Shown here piece after piece: positions 16,362-25,418 of a stretch of DNA of 64,000 bases (position 1 is the stretch's first letter; each line of letters begins with the position of its first letter). The stretch covers positions 1 to 64,000 of the forward strand of contig JAKIVA010000005.1 in the NCBI GenBank assembly GCA_021647265.1. The letters run 5' to 3'. Source of the DNA: Lutibacter sp. (GTDB lineage: Bacteria > Bacteroidota > Bacteroidia > Flavobacteriales > Flavobacteriaceae). The notes below the pieces were generated by a model. It did no database searches. It worked only from the letters and a program-made list of their open reading frames with translations, and had not been told where the DNA came from. The position numbers and the translations under genes were made by a program.

Positions 16362-17504
16362 TTAATAGCTAACATATTCAATTATTTCCAAGCCATAACC
16401 CGTCATACCAACTCTTTTTCTAAACGTATCTGCATTTGATAAAACGCGTAGTTTTGTGATACCAATATCGTGTAAAATTTGAGCTCCAATTCCAAAATCT
16501 TTTTCATCCATTTGAATATTAGGCGTATAAGTTTTTTTCTTTAATTGATTTTCTTTTAAAATGGCCAATCTATTTAATAAATCAAACGATTGATTTTCCT
16601 GATTGATAAAAACAACAGCACCTTTTCCCTTCGTATTAATAATATCAAATACACGTTTTAATTTATCGTCAGGATTATTTGTTAACGTTCCTAAAATATC
16701 ATTATTTACTAATGTTGAATTTACTTTGACTAATATTTTTTCACCTTTCTTAAATTCACCTTTGGTTAATACTATATGTACTTGATTGTTCGTAGTTTGT
16801 TTGTAGGCGCGTAATCTATATTCACCAAAACGAGTGTTGATTGAAAAATCTTCAGATAATTCTATTAAAGAATCATGTTGCATTCTATATTCAACTAAGT
16901 TTTCAATTGAAATTATTTTTAATTGGTGTTTTTTAGCAATTTTAATTAATTGAGGAAGCCGTGCCATAGTGCCGTCTTCATTCATAATTTCAACAATTAC
17001 TCCAGCCGGATTTAAGCCTGCTAGTTTAGCTAAATCAATGGCTGCTTCTGTATGTCCTGTTCTACGAAGTACCCCGCCTTCACGTGCTTTTAAAGGGAAA
17101 ATATGCCCGGGTCTACTTAAATCATGAGGTTTAATAGTTGAATCGGTTAACGATTTTACAGTTGTTGCTCTGTCTTTAGCTGAAATTCCGGTAGTTACAC
17201 CTTTTCCATGATAGTCTATAGATACTGTAAAAGCAGTTCCTAGCGGATCAGTATTTAACCCTACCATTAAATCTAAATTTAACTCTTTACACCTACTTTC
17301 TGTTAGAGGAGCACAAATAAGCCCCCTACCTTTAGTAGCCATGAAATTTATCATTTCAGGAGTAACTTTATCTGCTGCAGCAACAAAATCACCTTCGTTT
17401 TCTCTGTTTTCATCATCAACAACAATAACAATTTTACCTTTTTTAATATCCTCTAGAGCTTCTTCAATAGTATTAAGTTGGATGTCATTTCTATAAGCCT
17501 CCAT
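16362..17504 (-). CDS. ribB: 3,4-dihydroxy-2-butanone 4-phosphate synthase with degenerate GTP cyclohydrolase II domain
   Basis: A 380-residue protein of riboflavin synthesis with RibBA architecture. Residues 1-205 are DHBP synthase, turning ribulose 5-phosphate into the four-carbon unit: the acidic loop DDENRENEGDFV, then RPGHIFPLKAREGGVLRRTGHTEA, then the ICAPL segment. Residues 210-380 align with GTP cyclohydrolase II, but the zinc-binding cysteine cluster is absent (VKVNSTLVNNDILGTLTNN where HSECxTGDxFGSxRCDC is expected) and the QEGRG loop is replaced by NQENQSFDL. The second activity is therefore almost certainly lost, and a separate ribA should exist elsewhere. The gene starts 5 bases after the LptF/G permease gene ends. 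Confidence 0.92.
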   Translation of the reverse strand: MEAYRNDIQLNTIEEALEDIKKGKIVIVVDDENRENEGDFVAAADKVTPEMINFMATKGRGLICAPLTESRCKELNLDLMVGLNTDPLGTAFTVSIDYHGKGVTTGISAKDRATTVKSLTDSTIKPHDLSRPGHIFPLKAREGGVLRRTGHTEAAIDLAKLAGLNPAGVIVEIMNEDGTMARLPQLIKIAKKHQLKIISIENLVEYRMQHDSLIELSEDFSINTRFGEYRLRAYKQTTNNQVHIVLTKGEFKKGEKILVKVNSTLVNNDILGTLTNNPDDKLKRVFDIINTKGKGAVVFINQENQSFDLLNRLAILKENQLKKKTYTPNIQMDEKDFGIGAQILHDIGITKLRVLSNADTFRKRVGMTGYGLEIIEYVSY

Positions 17505-17509
17505 ATTTT

Positions 17510-18952
17510 TTAATTTCGTTTTATAAATTTTTTATAAATATTTTGAATTTTGTCAAAAACAGCATCAACATTGTAAACTCCCATTCCTTTTGTAGCTCTT
17601 CTTGTTAAGAGAATTCCAAAAGGTAACAGTATTATTGTTGAGAGCCAACTACCCAATAGCGTTGAAATAGCACTTTCTTCTGATAGGTTACCTCCCAATT
17701 TTGAAATAAAGAAATAAATCACAAAAATTGTGATAGCCATAATCATAGGCAATCCAAATCCTCCTTTTCGTATAATTGATCCTAATGGAGCTCCTATAAA
17801 GAATAAGACTAAACAGGCCAAAGAAAATGAAATTCTGTAATAAAATTCGTGGTCGTAAAGATTTAATAATTTTCTTTTATTTTTGAAACTAGTTTTTTGA
17901 TTTGAGCTTTGGTCTATTATACGTTTTAATAATTGTAACGATTCATTAAGTACAATAGTTTTATTATTTAGGTTGAAATTATTAAGTATTTCAGGGTCTA
18001 ATTTGCTATCAATAAGCGAATCAGGATATTTAATTAATTTTTTGCCTTCAATCATATTGTAAAAATAGTTGGCTCTGCTACTTATAAATTTATCGTATGT
18101 AATTTTATTCACTTTTGAAATAGAGTCTAGCTGAGTTATACTAAGCATACTGTGGTGTTGCTTTATATCTTCTTTATTCAAATTGTCCTCATCATTAAAA
18201 GAGGATATATCAATATTTATAACATAGGTATCAAATGTAGCATTTGAGAAAGGCATTTTTGCTTTTTCATTTCGTGGAGCAGATCGTTTTATGTAATCTT
18301 CATAATAATTACCATCTTTTAAGGTTAAAGTCATATATTTACTACCTTCTTCTGTAGAAATTATCCCTCGTTTTGCAGTTATTACTTTTATTTTTCCATT
18401 TGCGGCACTTAAATCTGCTATTTGAACATTTTTCAATAAGTTTTTTTCTTCACCATACTTTTCATCAAATTTTATGCTATAACCTGGTATTTCAGTATTA
18501 AAAGCACCTGGAACCAATGCTAAGGCAGGCTTTTTCTTTTTAATATTTAAGTATAAATTTTTTTGTTTAAGAGTTGCCCAAGGATAAATATTATTTAAGA
18601 ATATAAAGTTGAAGGCACTTATAAATAAAATAAAAATAATTAGGGGTCTCATAATTCTTTTTAGTGAAATCCCAGCAGATTTTAATGCTGCAAACTCATA
18701 GTTTTCAGATAAATTCCCCAGTGCCATAATTGAAGATAGCAATATTCCAATTGGTAATGCCATAGGCGTAAGGGTAAGTGCTAAATATCCAAGGAATTTT
18801 AAAATAAAAAAAAGGTCTATTCCTTTACCGGCAATCTCATCAAATGCTAACCATAAAGATTGCATAACCAAAACAAAAAGAACTACAAAAAATGTAGCTA
18901 AAAATGGTTGTAAAAAACTTTTTAAAATGTATTTATCTAATATTTTCAACAC
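17510..18952 (-). CDS. LptF/LptG family LPS-export permease
   Basis: A 480-residue inner-membrane subunit of the Lpt transporter, which extracts lipopolysaccharide for transport to the outer membrane. It has the family layout: three N-terminal membrane helices (KILDKYILKSFLQPF at the start, then helices near residues 20-120), a long periplasmic jellyroll (about 125-360), and three C-terminal helices (HEFYYRISFSLACLVLFFIGAPLGSIIRKGGFG and on). It lies 2 bases downstream of the lolA-like gene and 5 bases upstream of ribB; this order is conserved in Flavobacteriia. I cannot decide between LptF and LptG. Confidence 0.9.
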   Translation of the reverse strand: MLKILDKYILKSFLQPFLATFFVVLFVLVMQSLWLAFDEIAGKGIDLFFILKFLGYLALTLTPMALPIGILLSSIMALGNLSENYEFAALKSAGISLKRIMRPLIIFILFISAFNFIFLNNIYPWATLKQKNLYLNIKKKKPALALVPGAFNTEIPGYSIKFDEKYGEEKNLLKNVQIADLSAANGKIKVITAKRGIISTEEGSKYMTLTLKDGNYYEDYIKRSAPRNEKAKMPFSNATFDTYVINIDISSFNDEDNLNKEDIKQHHSMLSITQLDSISKVNKITYDKFISSRANYFYNMIEGKKLIKYPDSLIDSKLDPEILNNFNLNNKTIVLNESLQLLKRIIDQSSNQKTSFKNKRKLLNLYDHEFYYRISFSLACLVLFFIGAPLGSIIRKGGFGLPMIMAITIFVIYFFISKLGGNLSEESAISTLLGSWLSTIILLPFGILLTRRATKGMGVYNVDAVFDKIQNIYKKFIKRN

Positions 18953-18954
18953 TA

Positions 18955-19611
18955 TTATTTTGGTTCAGAGATCGTATATTTTTTTTGATCTCTGTATTTT
19001 GCTGTGTCAAAGATAAAAAGCTTTTCTGATATAGGTTGGTTTGTTTTGAAAGTTCTTATTTCAAGTGTAGTAACAGTACCATTTTTACCAACTTCTATAA
19101 CATTGTAAATATGTTTTGTTTTAACATCAATTCCAATTAATACGCTTTTAATTTCGGAATTACTATCAATAGGGGTAAGTTCTACATATTGTATTTTGAT
19201 TCCTTTTACAGATTTTAATTCGCCCATTTTATACGTATAACCATTTTTATAAAATGAAAACATTACGGAAGGTGTCAATGTCTCATTATCCTCATCATTT
19301 GATGGTTTTTGAATAATTACTTCTTCATCTTCATGAATGATAAGATATACTTTTTTTCCATCAAAAATTTGTTCACTACCCATATAATTTAAGTGGTATA
19401 AATCTCCTTTTAGAGTAACATTACCTCTTGTTTCTTGATGTATGTCAGCTTCAGTATTGTCAAATTTATGATTGAACTCTATATAAATATTTTTATAGCC
19501 TTCAACTTTTTGAGCTACTTCATCTAACAAGGTTTTTGCTTTGTTAGTATTTTGGCTAAACCCAGAAAAACTTAGTACTATTATTGCTAGTATTAATGTT
19601 ATTTTTTTCAT
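18955..19611 (-). CDS. LolA-like outer-membrane lipoprotein carrier
   Basis: A 218-residue periplasmic protein with a signal peptide (MKKITLILAIIVLSFSGFSQ). The mature part has the LolA fold pattern: an N-terminal helix (KAKTLLDEVAQKVEGYKNIYIEF), an antiparallel beta sheet with GDLYHLNYMGSEQIFDGKKVYL, a mid-region with PSVMFSFYKNGYTYKMG, and a final strand set. It probably shuttles lipoproteins across the periplasm or supplies a related lipid-binding role. It is between ftsK (23 bases upstream) and the LptF/G gene (2 bases downstream) in a conserved envelope operon. Confidence 0.87.
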   Translation of the reverse strand: MKKITLILAIIVLSFSGFSQNTNKAKTLLDEVAQKVEGYKNIYIEFNHKFDNTEADIHQETRGNVTLKGDLYHLNYMGSEQIFDGKKVYLIIHEDEEVIIQKPSNDEDNETLTPSVMFSFYKNGYTYKMGELKSVKGIKIQYVELTPIDSNSEIKSVLIGIDVKTKHIYNVIEVGKNGTVTTLEIRTFKTNQPISEKLFIFDTAKYRDQKKYTISEPK

Positions 19612-19634
19612 TTTATATTACTGTTCTTTATTGC

Positions 19635-22004
19635 TTAATTTATTTCATTGTCTAATAATTGATTCAGTGCCATTTCATCAGGAACGAGTACTTGCCGGGC
19701 TTTACTACCTTCAAACTGTCCTACAATACCAGCAGCCTCTAATTGGTCAATTAGTCTTCCAGCTCTATTGTATCCTAATTTTAATTTTCGTTGTAATAAA
19801 GAGGCTGAACCTTGTTGAGCATGAACAATTACCAAGGCGGCATCTCTAAACAATGCATCTCTTTCGCTAATGTTAATATCAATACTTGTGCCAACTTCTT
19901 CACCACTATATTCAGGCAATAAATAAGCTTCAGGGTAGGCGCGTTGTGAACCAATAAAGTCTGTAATTTTTTCAATTTCAGGTGTGTCAACAAATGCACA
20001 TTGTAACCTTATAATATCATTTCCTCCAGAGAAAAGCATATCACCTCTTCCAATTAATTGATCGGCACCAGGACCATCAAGAATTGTTCTTGAATCTATT
20101 TTTGAAGTAACTCTAAAAGCAGCTCGTGCAGGGAAATTTGCTTTTATAATTCCAGTTATTACGTTAACAGATGGCCGTTGTGTGGCTACAATTAAGTGAA
20201 TACCAATGGCACGTGCTAATTGTGCCAAACGAGCTATTGGAGTTTCAATTTCTTTACCTGCAGTCATTATTAAATCTGCAAACTCATCAATAACTAATAC
20301 AATGTATGGTAAAAATTTATGGCCGTCATTAGGGTTTAATTTTCTGGCTTTAAATTTAATATTGTATTCTTTTATATTTCTTACCATTGCTGTTTTTAGT
20401 AGATCATAACGCGCATCCATTTCAATGCATAGCGAGTTTAAGGTGTTTACAACTTTAGTAGTGTCTGTTATTATTGCTTCTTCTGTATCTGGTAATTTAG
20501 CTAAATAATGTCGTTCAATTTTATTGAAGAGTGTGAGTTCAACTTTTTTAGGGTCTACCAATACAAATTTAACTTCGGCAGGATGTTTTTTGTATAATAA
20601 AGAAGTTAAAACAGCATTTAAACCAACAGATTTACCTTGACCTGTGGCACCAGCCATTAAAAGGTGAGGCATTTTGGCAAGATCTATCACAAAAGTTTCA
20701 TTTGAAATAGTTTTTCCCAGTGCAATTGGCAATTCCATTTCTGAATTTTGAAACTTTATTGAGGAAATTACGGATTTCATAGAAACCATCGTAGGTTTTT
20801 TATTAGGAACTTCTATACCAATAGTTCCTTTTCCTGGGATTGGTGCAATAATACGAATTCCCATTGCCGAAAGAGACAAAGCAATATCATCTTCGAGATT
20901 TTTAATTTTTGAAATTCGAATACCAGCTTCGGGTACTATTTCATACAACGTAACTGTAGGTCCAACAGTAGCTTTGATACGATCAATTCCAATATTATAA
21001 TTACTAAGTGTTGAAACAATTCGGTTTTTATTTGCTTCTAATTCCTCTTGATCAACAGAAATACTTTCGTTATAATCTCGTAATAAGTTTAATGTTGGAA
21101 ATTTATAGTTACTCAATTCAAGTGTAGGATCAAATTCTCCAAAATCTTTTACCAATTTATCCGACAAATTTTCATTTACATGATTTTCTTCTACAATTTG
21201 ATCTACTGCAATTTCAACGTCATTTGACTCAACATTTTCTTCAAATGCAGATTTTAAATTTATACTTGATTCTTCTTTCTCAAGAGGAGTTTCGGTATTG
21301 GTTGAATGCTTTTTTGGAGTAGGTTGAATATTGTCTAGAGCTAATTCAATGGATTGTTTGGTGTTCTCTATGGTGCTTTCAGTAGCGTTATCGTTATCAT
21401 TGTTCTTTTTTGCACTTTTAAAGCTGTTTTTAAAAGCTTCAGGTGTTAACTTAAATCGAATTACTAAATAAGAAACCCCTAAAAATAATAAGAGTAAAAT
21501 TAATCCTGTTTTCCCTAGGAATTGTTGTAAATACAAATTAATTTCATAACCTAATACGCCTGCGAATAACGAATTTTTAGAGGCTAAAAACCCAAAGCTA
21601 ATTGACACCCAAAGAATTCCTAAAATTCCCCAGCCCCAAATTTTTCTAACTTTTTTTAACTTTCCCTTAAAAAAAATAGAGATGCCAGAAAAGAACAAAA
21701 GGAAAGGTATGTACAGTGCTGCAACTCCAAAACTTTTATAAATAAAAAAATGACTGATGCTTGCTCCTATTTTTCCTAATAAATTTTTTACGGAAATATT
21801 TTTATCTGTAAAATTTGAAAGTTGACTTTGGTCTTCTTGCCAGTTAAAAAAATAAGATATAAATGAAATTAGTAGAAAAAATGCAAATAATATTACAAAC
21901 ACACCAATGATGGTTTGTGTTTGCTGGTTTCCAAAAAAAGATTTGGTCTTTTGAAAACGAGGCTTGATTATTTTTTTTGTTGAAGTTTTTTTCTTTTTAG
22001 CCAT
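19635..22004 (-). CDS. ftsK: FtsK/SpoIIIE DNA translocase
   Basis: A 789-residue divisome motor that pumps chromosomal DNA at the septum. The N-terminus is basic (KKKKTSTKKIIKPRFQ), then four membrane helices (about residues 33-180). An acidic, low-complexity linker follows (about 190-290). The motor domain has Walker A GATGQGKSVGLNAVL, Walker B LPYIVLVIDEFADL, and the late motor motif IVATQRPSVNVITG. The C-terminal gamma winged helix (from DALFRDAALVIVH to the end) recognises KOPS-type guide sequences. The linker is short compared with E. coli FtsK. It heads or continues a minus-strand cluster with dgkA and tpx upstream. Confidence 0.96.
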   Translation of the reverse strand: MAKKKKTSTKKIIKPRFQKTKSFFGNQQTQTIIGVFVILFAFFLLISFISYFFNWQEDQSQLSNFTDKNISVKNLLGKIGASISHFFIYKSFGVAALYIPFLLFFSGISIFFKGKLKKVRKIWGWGILGILWVSISFGFLASKNSLFAGVLGYEINLYLQQFLGKTGLILLLLFLGVSYLVIRFKLTPEAFKNSFKSAKKNNDNDNATESTIENTKQSIELALDNIQPTPKKHSTNTETPLEKEESSINLKSAFEENVESNDVEIAVDQIVEENHVNENLSDKLVKDFGEFDPTLELSNYKFPTLNLLRDYNESISVDQEELEANKNRIVSTLSNYNIGIDRIKATVGPTVTLYEIVPEAGIRISKIKNLEDDIALSLSAMGIRIIAPIPGKGTIGIEVPNKKPTMVSMKSVISSIKFQNSEMELPIALGKTISNETFVIDLAKMPHLLMAGATGQGKSVGLNAVLTSLLYKKHPAEVKFVLVDPKKVELTLFNKIERHYLAKLPDTEEAIITDTTKVVNTLNSLCIEMDARYDLLKTAMVRNIKEYNIKFKARKLNPNDGHKFLPYIVLVIDEFADLIMTAGKEIETPIARLAQLARAIGIHLIVATQRPSVNVITGIIKANFPARAAFRVTSKIDSRTILDGPGADQLIGRGDMLFSGGNDIIRLQCAFVDTPEIEKITDFIGSQRAYPEAYLLPEYSGEEVGTSIDINISERDALFRDAALVIVHAQQGSASLLQRKLKLGYNRAGRLIDQLEAAGIVGQFEGSKARQVLVPDEMALNQLLDNEIN

Positions 22005-22056
22005 TTACCGTATTATCTCACAAAAATATAAAATTAATATGATTGAGGTTAAATTC

Positions 22057-22425
22057 CTAAATAAATTTAGGTATATAAATAATTAAACCAATAATAATGG
22101 CAAATATTGCAGCAAAAAATGCTGCGCCGGCAGAAATATCTTTAACTCTGCCAATTTGTTTGTGATATTCAGGGTGAATAAAGTCGGCAATTTTTTCAAT
22201 AGCAGTATTTAATGCTTCTGCTACCAAAACAAGTCCAATTGCAACTAATTGGAACATCCATTCGGTAGCAGAAATATGCATTATAAAGCCTATAATTGTC
22301 ATAATAATAGCAATTATAAGCTGTGCTATGATACTGTTTTCAGAAGTAATTAAAATCCAAAACCCCTTTGCAGCGTATTTTACCGATTTTAGACGATTTA
22401 GGAAAAAATTATTTCTTGAACTCAT
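22057..22425 (-). CDS. dgkA: Diacylglycerol/undecaprenol kinase
   Basis: A 122-residue integral membrane kinase of the DgkA family with three membrane helices. Family residues are visible: the N-terminal RLKSVKYAAKGFWILITSEN, where the conserved Glu lies, then GLVLVAEALNTAIEKIADF with the catalytic/metal acidic residues, then HKQIGRVKDISAGAAFFAA. It phosphorylates diacylglycerol, or undecaprenol as in Gram-positive relatives, recycling lipid carriers. It starts 7 bases after the tpx stop and ends 52 bases before ftsK. Confidence 0.9.
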   Translation of the reverse strand: MSSRNNFFLNRLKSVKYAAKGFWILITSENSIIAQLIIAIIMTIIGFIMHISATEWMFQLVAIGLVLVAEALNTAIEKIADFIHPEYHKQIGRVKDISAGAAFFAAIFAIIIGLIIYIPKFI

Positions 22426-22432
22426 AGTTGTT

Positions 22433-22930
22433 TTACAATGCTTTTAGCACATCTTCATAATTTGGTTCATCAACAATTTCGGGAACTTGTTGTGTATATG
22501 TTACTTCTCCTTCTTCATTAATAATTACAATTGCTCTTGAGTGTAAATTGGCAAGTGGTCCATCTTTAATTGTTACGCCGTACGCTTTTCCAAATTTCCC
22601 TTTTGCAAAGTCAGACAATGTAATAACATTATCCAGTCCTTCAGCACCACAAAAGCGTGCCTGTGCAAAAGGTAAATCTCTAGAAATACAAAGTACTTTT
22701 GTGTTTTCAAGATTCCCAGCTTCTTTATTGAATCTTCTAACTGAAGCTGCGCAAGTACCAGTATCTAAGCTTGGGAAAATATTTAATATTAGTTTAGACC
22801 CTCTAAAATCTTTTAGTTTTGCTTTAGATAAATCAGATTTTATTAAATTAAATTTTGGCGCTTTTTTCCCAATTTTAGGTAGTTTTCCTACCGTATTAAT
22901 TGGATTCCCTTTTAGTGTTATTTTAGTCAT
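22433..22930 (-). CDS. tpx: Thiol peroxidase
   Basis: A 165-residue atypical 2-Cys peroxiredoxin that reduces alkyl hydroperoxides with thioredoxin. The peroxidatic Cys is in FPSLDTGTCAASVRRFN (about C59) and the resolving Cys in QARFCGAEGLDNV (about C93), the spacing expected for Tpx. Tpx signatures KGNPINTVG at the start and SRDLPFAQARFC are present. Length matches E. coli Tpx (168). It lies downstream of, but separated by a terminator from, a second peroxiredoxin gene, giving a small peroxide-defence cluster. Confidence 0.95.
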   Translation of the reverse strand: MTKITLKGNPINTVGKLPKIGKKAPKFNLIKSDLSKAKLKDFRGSKLILNIFPSLDTGTCAASVRRFNKEAGNLENTKVLCISRDLPFAQARFCGAEGLDNVITLSDFAKGKFGKAYGVTIKDGPLANLHSRAIVIINEEGEVTYTQQVPEIVDEPNYEDVLKAL

Positions 22931-22969
22931 AATAATTAAATTTTAAACATCAAAGTTAGTTTAAAAAGT

Positions 22970-22999
22970 AAAAACTCCCGAATTAATTCGGGAGTTTTT
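22970..22999 (-). terminator. Rho-independent terminator of the peroxiredoxin gene
   Basis: A perfect palindrome of AAAAACTCCCGAATT with its complement, followed on the minus strand by a T-run. It lies 20 bases beyond the peroxiredoxin stop and separates it from tpx. Confidence 0.85.
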
Positions 23000-23018
23000 A
23001 AAATATATTTGATTTTTG

Positions 23019-23651
23019 TTAGTGTTTCGATAAGTAATCGGCTACACCTTCATGCGTAGCTTTTAATCCTTCTTTTTCTGAACTCCAGTTTGCAGGGCAG
23101 GCTTCACCGTGTTCTTCCGTAAATTGTAATGCATCAACCATTCTTAAAGCTTCATCAACATTTCTTCCTAAAGGTAGGTCATTTACCACTTGATGACGTA
23201 CAATTCCATCTTTATCAATTAAAAATAAACCACGATAAGCAATTAATTCTCCACTAGCTTGTAATTGATCGTTATCATCGTAATAATAATCACCCGCTAA
23301 CACATCGTAATTTTTTGAAATTGTTTTATTGGTATCAGCAACAATTGGATAGGTTACACCTTGAATTCCTCCTTGAGCTTTTGGCATTTGCAACCACCCC
23401 CAGTGAGATTGTTCAGTGTCTGTAGATACAGCAACTAATTGAACATTTCTTTTTTCAAATTCTGCTAATTTTTCTTGAAAAGCAAACAATTCAGTAGGAC
23501 AAACAAATGTGAAATCTTTAGGATAAAAGAATAAAATAACATATTTATTTCCTTCAAATTGTTCTAAAGAGTAATTTTCAACAAATTCTACTCCGTTTAC
23601 TACCGCTTGAGCGCTAAATTTTGGTGCTTTTTTTCCAACTAGTACAGCCAT
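23019..23651 (-). CDS. Typical 2-Cys peroxiredoxin (AhpC/Prx1 type)
   Basis: A 210-residue peroxiredoxin that detoxifies hydrogen peroxide and organic peroxides. The peroxidatic Cys is in FYPKDFTFVCPTELFAFQ (about C51). The resolving Cys is in HGEACPANWSSEKEG near the C-terminus (about C187), as in dimeric typical 2-Cys enzymes. The GGIQGVTYPIVADT segment is close to the GGLG hyperoxidation motif, and a C-terminal YLSKH helix is present, so the protein may be over-oxidation-sensitive. It is a single-gene unit with its own terminator. No ahpF follows, so thioredoxin is the likely reductant. Confidence 0.95.
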   Translation of the reverse strand: MAVLVGKKAPKFSAQAVVNGVEFVENYSLEQFEGNKYVILFFYPKDFTFVCPTELFAFQEKLAEFEKRNVQLVAVSTDTEQSHWGWLQMPKAQGGIQGVTYPIVADTNKTISKNYDVLAGDYYYDDNDQLQASGELIAYRGLFLIDKDGIVRHQVVNDLPLGRNVDEALRMVDALQFTEEHGEACPANWSSEKEGLKATHEGVADYLSKH

Positions 23652-23833
23652 TGTTATATTTTTATTTATAGTTAATAATTTTGTTTGACAAATTTACAAA
23701 TTTATATAGTGATTTTAAATGATGTTAATTTTAATATTTTATTACGAAATAGATTTTCTCTATAATAAATAAAGTTCCAACAATTTAATAAGTATAAAAT
23801 CTTGTATATTCGCAGTCTAAAAATTTAAACCTT

Positions 23834-25192
23834 TTGACGCTTAAAAATTACACTTCTGAATTTAAAAATAATTTAAAATTAGCAACGCCAATTATGATGG
23901 GCTCATTAGGTCATTTATTGGTTGGTTTAATTGATGATATTATGGTGGGTAGGCTTGGTCCAGTTGAATTAGCTGCGACTTCACTTGGTAATAGTTTGGT
24001 TTTTATTGCGCTTTCTATTGGTATTGGATTTTCGTTTGCAATAACACCTCTAATTGCAGAATCTGACGGAGAAGGAGATGAAGAAAAAGGAAGAAGTATT
24101 TTTCAGCATGGATTAATTTTAATGACCATTTTGGGTGTTGCAGTATTTGGAATGTTATTGTTTATTAAGCCTATTTTGTATCATTTAGACCAACCAGAAG
24201 AAGTAGTTGCTTTAGCAATACCTTATTATGAAATAGTTGCAATGTCTATGATTCCTCTTATGATTTTTCAGGGATTTAAACAATTTGCAGATGGTTTGTC
24301 GCAAACAAAATATGCTATGTATGCTACAATACTTACAAATGTTGTAAACATTGTTTTAAATTTTACTTTAATTTATGGTATATGGATTTTTCCAAGGTTA
24401 GAATTGGTAGGAGCAGCAATAGGTACCTTAATTTCTAGGGTTGTTATGGTTGTTTTTTTATATGTTGTTTTAATGAAAAAAGAAAAATTTGTAATTTATA
24501 TGAAAAGATTACAATTTAAAGAGATAAAAATTAAAACTTTCAAAAAAATAATAAGCATAGGGTTTCCAACAGCACTGCAAATGTTATTTGAAGTAGGATT
24601 ATTCACAGCATCAGTTTTATTAGCCGGTACTTTGGGAGCTTTACCTCAGGCTGCAAATCAAATAGCGTTGAAATTAGCTTCAACTACATTTATGATTGCG
24701 GTTGGTATTGGAGTTGCTGCAACTATTAGGGTGAGTAATCAAAAAGGATTGAATAATTTTATTGAATTAAGACGTATTGCATTCTCAAATTTCTTGTTAA
24801 TATTAATAATTATGTTTACCTTTTCAATTGCATTTATGCTATTTAGAAATATACTGCCTTGGATGTTTACAGACAATTTAGAAGTTATTAAAATAGCTTC
24901 AAGTTTGTTAATAATTGCAGGTTTTTTTCAATTATCAGATGGGTTACAAGCAGTTATTTTAGGAGGGTTAAGAGGGTTGCAAGATGTGAATGTTCCTTCG
25001 GGAATAACATTTATTGCGTATTGGATAATTGGTTTTCCTGTTTGTTATTACTTAGGAAGAATTGTAGGCCTTGGTACTTTAGGAATATGGATAGGCTTAT
25101 TAATAGCGTTAACCAGTTCAGCAATTATGCTGTTTTTTAGATTTAACTATTTAACCAATAAATTAATAAAAGAAAAAAATGGACTTACCTAA
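23834..25192 (+). CDS. MATE-family multidrug/metabolite exporter
   Basis: A 452-residue, 12-helix MATE antiporter (NorM-like), exporting organic cations or metabolites using sodium or proton gradients. The two halves each begin with the MATE pattern: KLATPIMMGSLGHLLVGLIDDIMVGRLGP, split here as ATPIMMGSLG and DDIMVGRLGP (residues 15-40), and again near FPTALQMLFEVGLF. The best start is a TTG at 23834, because no ATG precedes the conserved first helix. A weak TATATTCG -7 element lies 20 bases upstream. The substrate cannot be read from sequence. The following small gene overlaps its end by 14 bases. Confidence 0.9.
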   Translation: MTLKNYTSEFKNNLKLATPIMMGSLGHLLVGLIDDIMVGRLGPVELAATSLGNSLVFIALSIGIGFSFAITPLIAESDGEGDEEKGRSIFQHGLILMTILGVAVFGMLLFIKPILYHLDQPEEVVALAIPYYEIVAMSMIPLMIFQGFKQFADGLSQTKYAMYATILTNVVNIVLNFTLIYGIWIFPRLELVGAAIGTLISRVVMVVFLYVVLMKKEKFVIYMKRLQFKEIKIKTFKKIISIGFPTALQMLFEVGLFTASVLLAGTLGALPQAANQIALKLASTTFMIAVGIGVAATIRVSNQKGLNNFIELRRIAFSNFLLILIIMFTFSIAFMLFRNILPWMFTDNLEVIKIASSLLIIAGFFQLSDGLQAVILGGLRGLQDVNVPSGITFIAYWIIGFPVCYYLGRIVGLGTLGIWIGLLIALTSSAIMLFFRFNYLTNKLIKEKNGLT

Positions 25193-25409
25193 ATTTTTAC
25201 TGGGAGATAATACGGATTACTCTGACAATATTTTTATTATTCATACAGAATTCCCACGATTTATTATCAATTTAATTGATGATGAAATAGAGTGGTTTGA
25301 AGATTTTCAGGGGGAAGATCAAGAACAATTAGAAAATGAAGTAGCTGTACTTATAGGTTTAGCTAGTGAGTTTTATGATCGTGAAATGGAGCGGTATAAA
25401 GAAGAATAA
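25179..25409 (+). CDS. Small acidic conserved protein coupled to the MATE gene
   Basis: A 76-residue soluble acidic protein with no signal peptide or membrane helix. The sequence starts MDLPKFLLGDNTDYSDNIF, followed by HTEFPRFIINLIDDEIEWFED and a helical tail ending DREMERYKEE. I recognise it only as a type of small conserved flavobacterial protein; function is unknown. It overlaps the MATE gene by 14 bases, so it is probably translated by coupling. It ends 9 bases before the convergent HhH gene. Confidence 0.7.
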   Translation: MDLPKFLLGDNTDYSDNIFIIHTEFPRFIINLIDDEIEWFEDFQGEDQEQLENEVAVLIGLASEFYDREMERYKEE

Positions 25410-25418
25410 GAATGGAAA

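Noticed and set aside
19541..19849. A 102-codon plus-strand ORF across the lolA-like/ftsK junction
   Set aside because: Shadow of two well-supported minus-strand genes; no conserved pattern.
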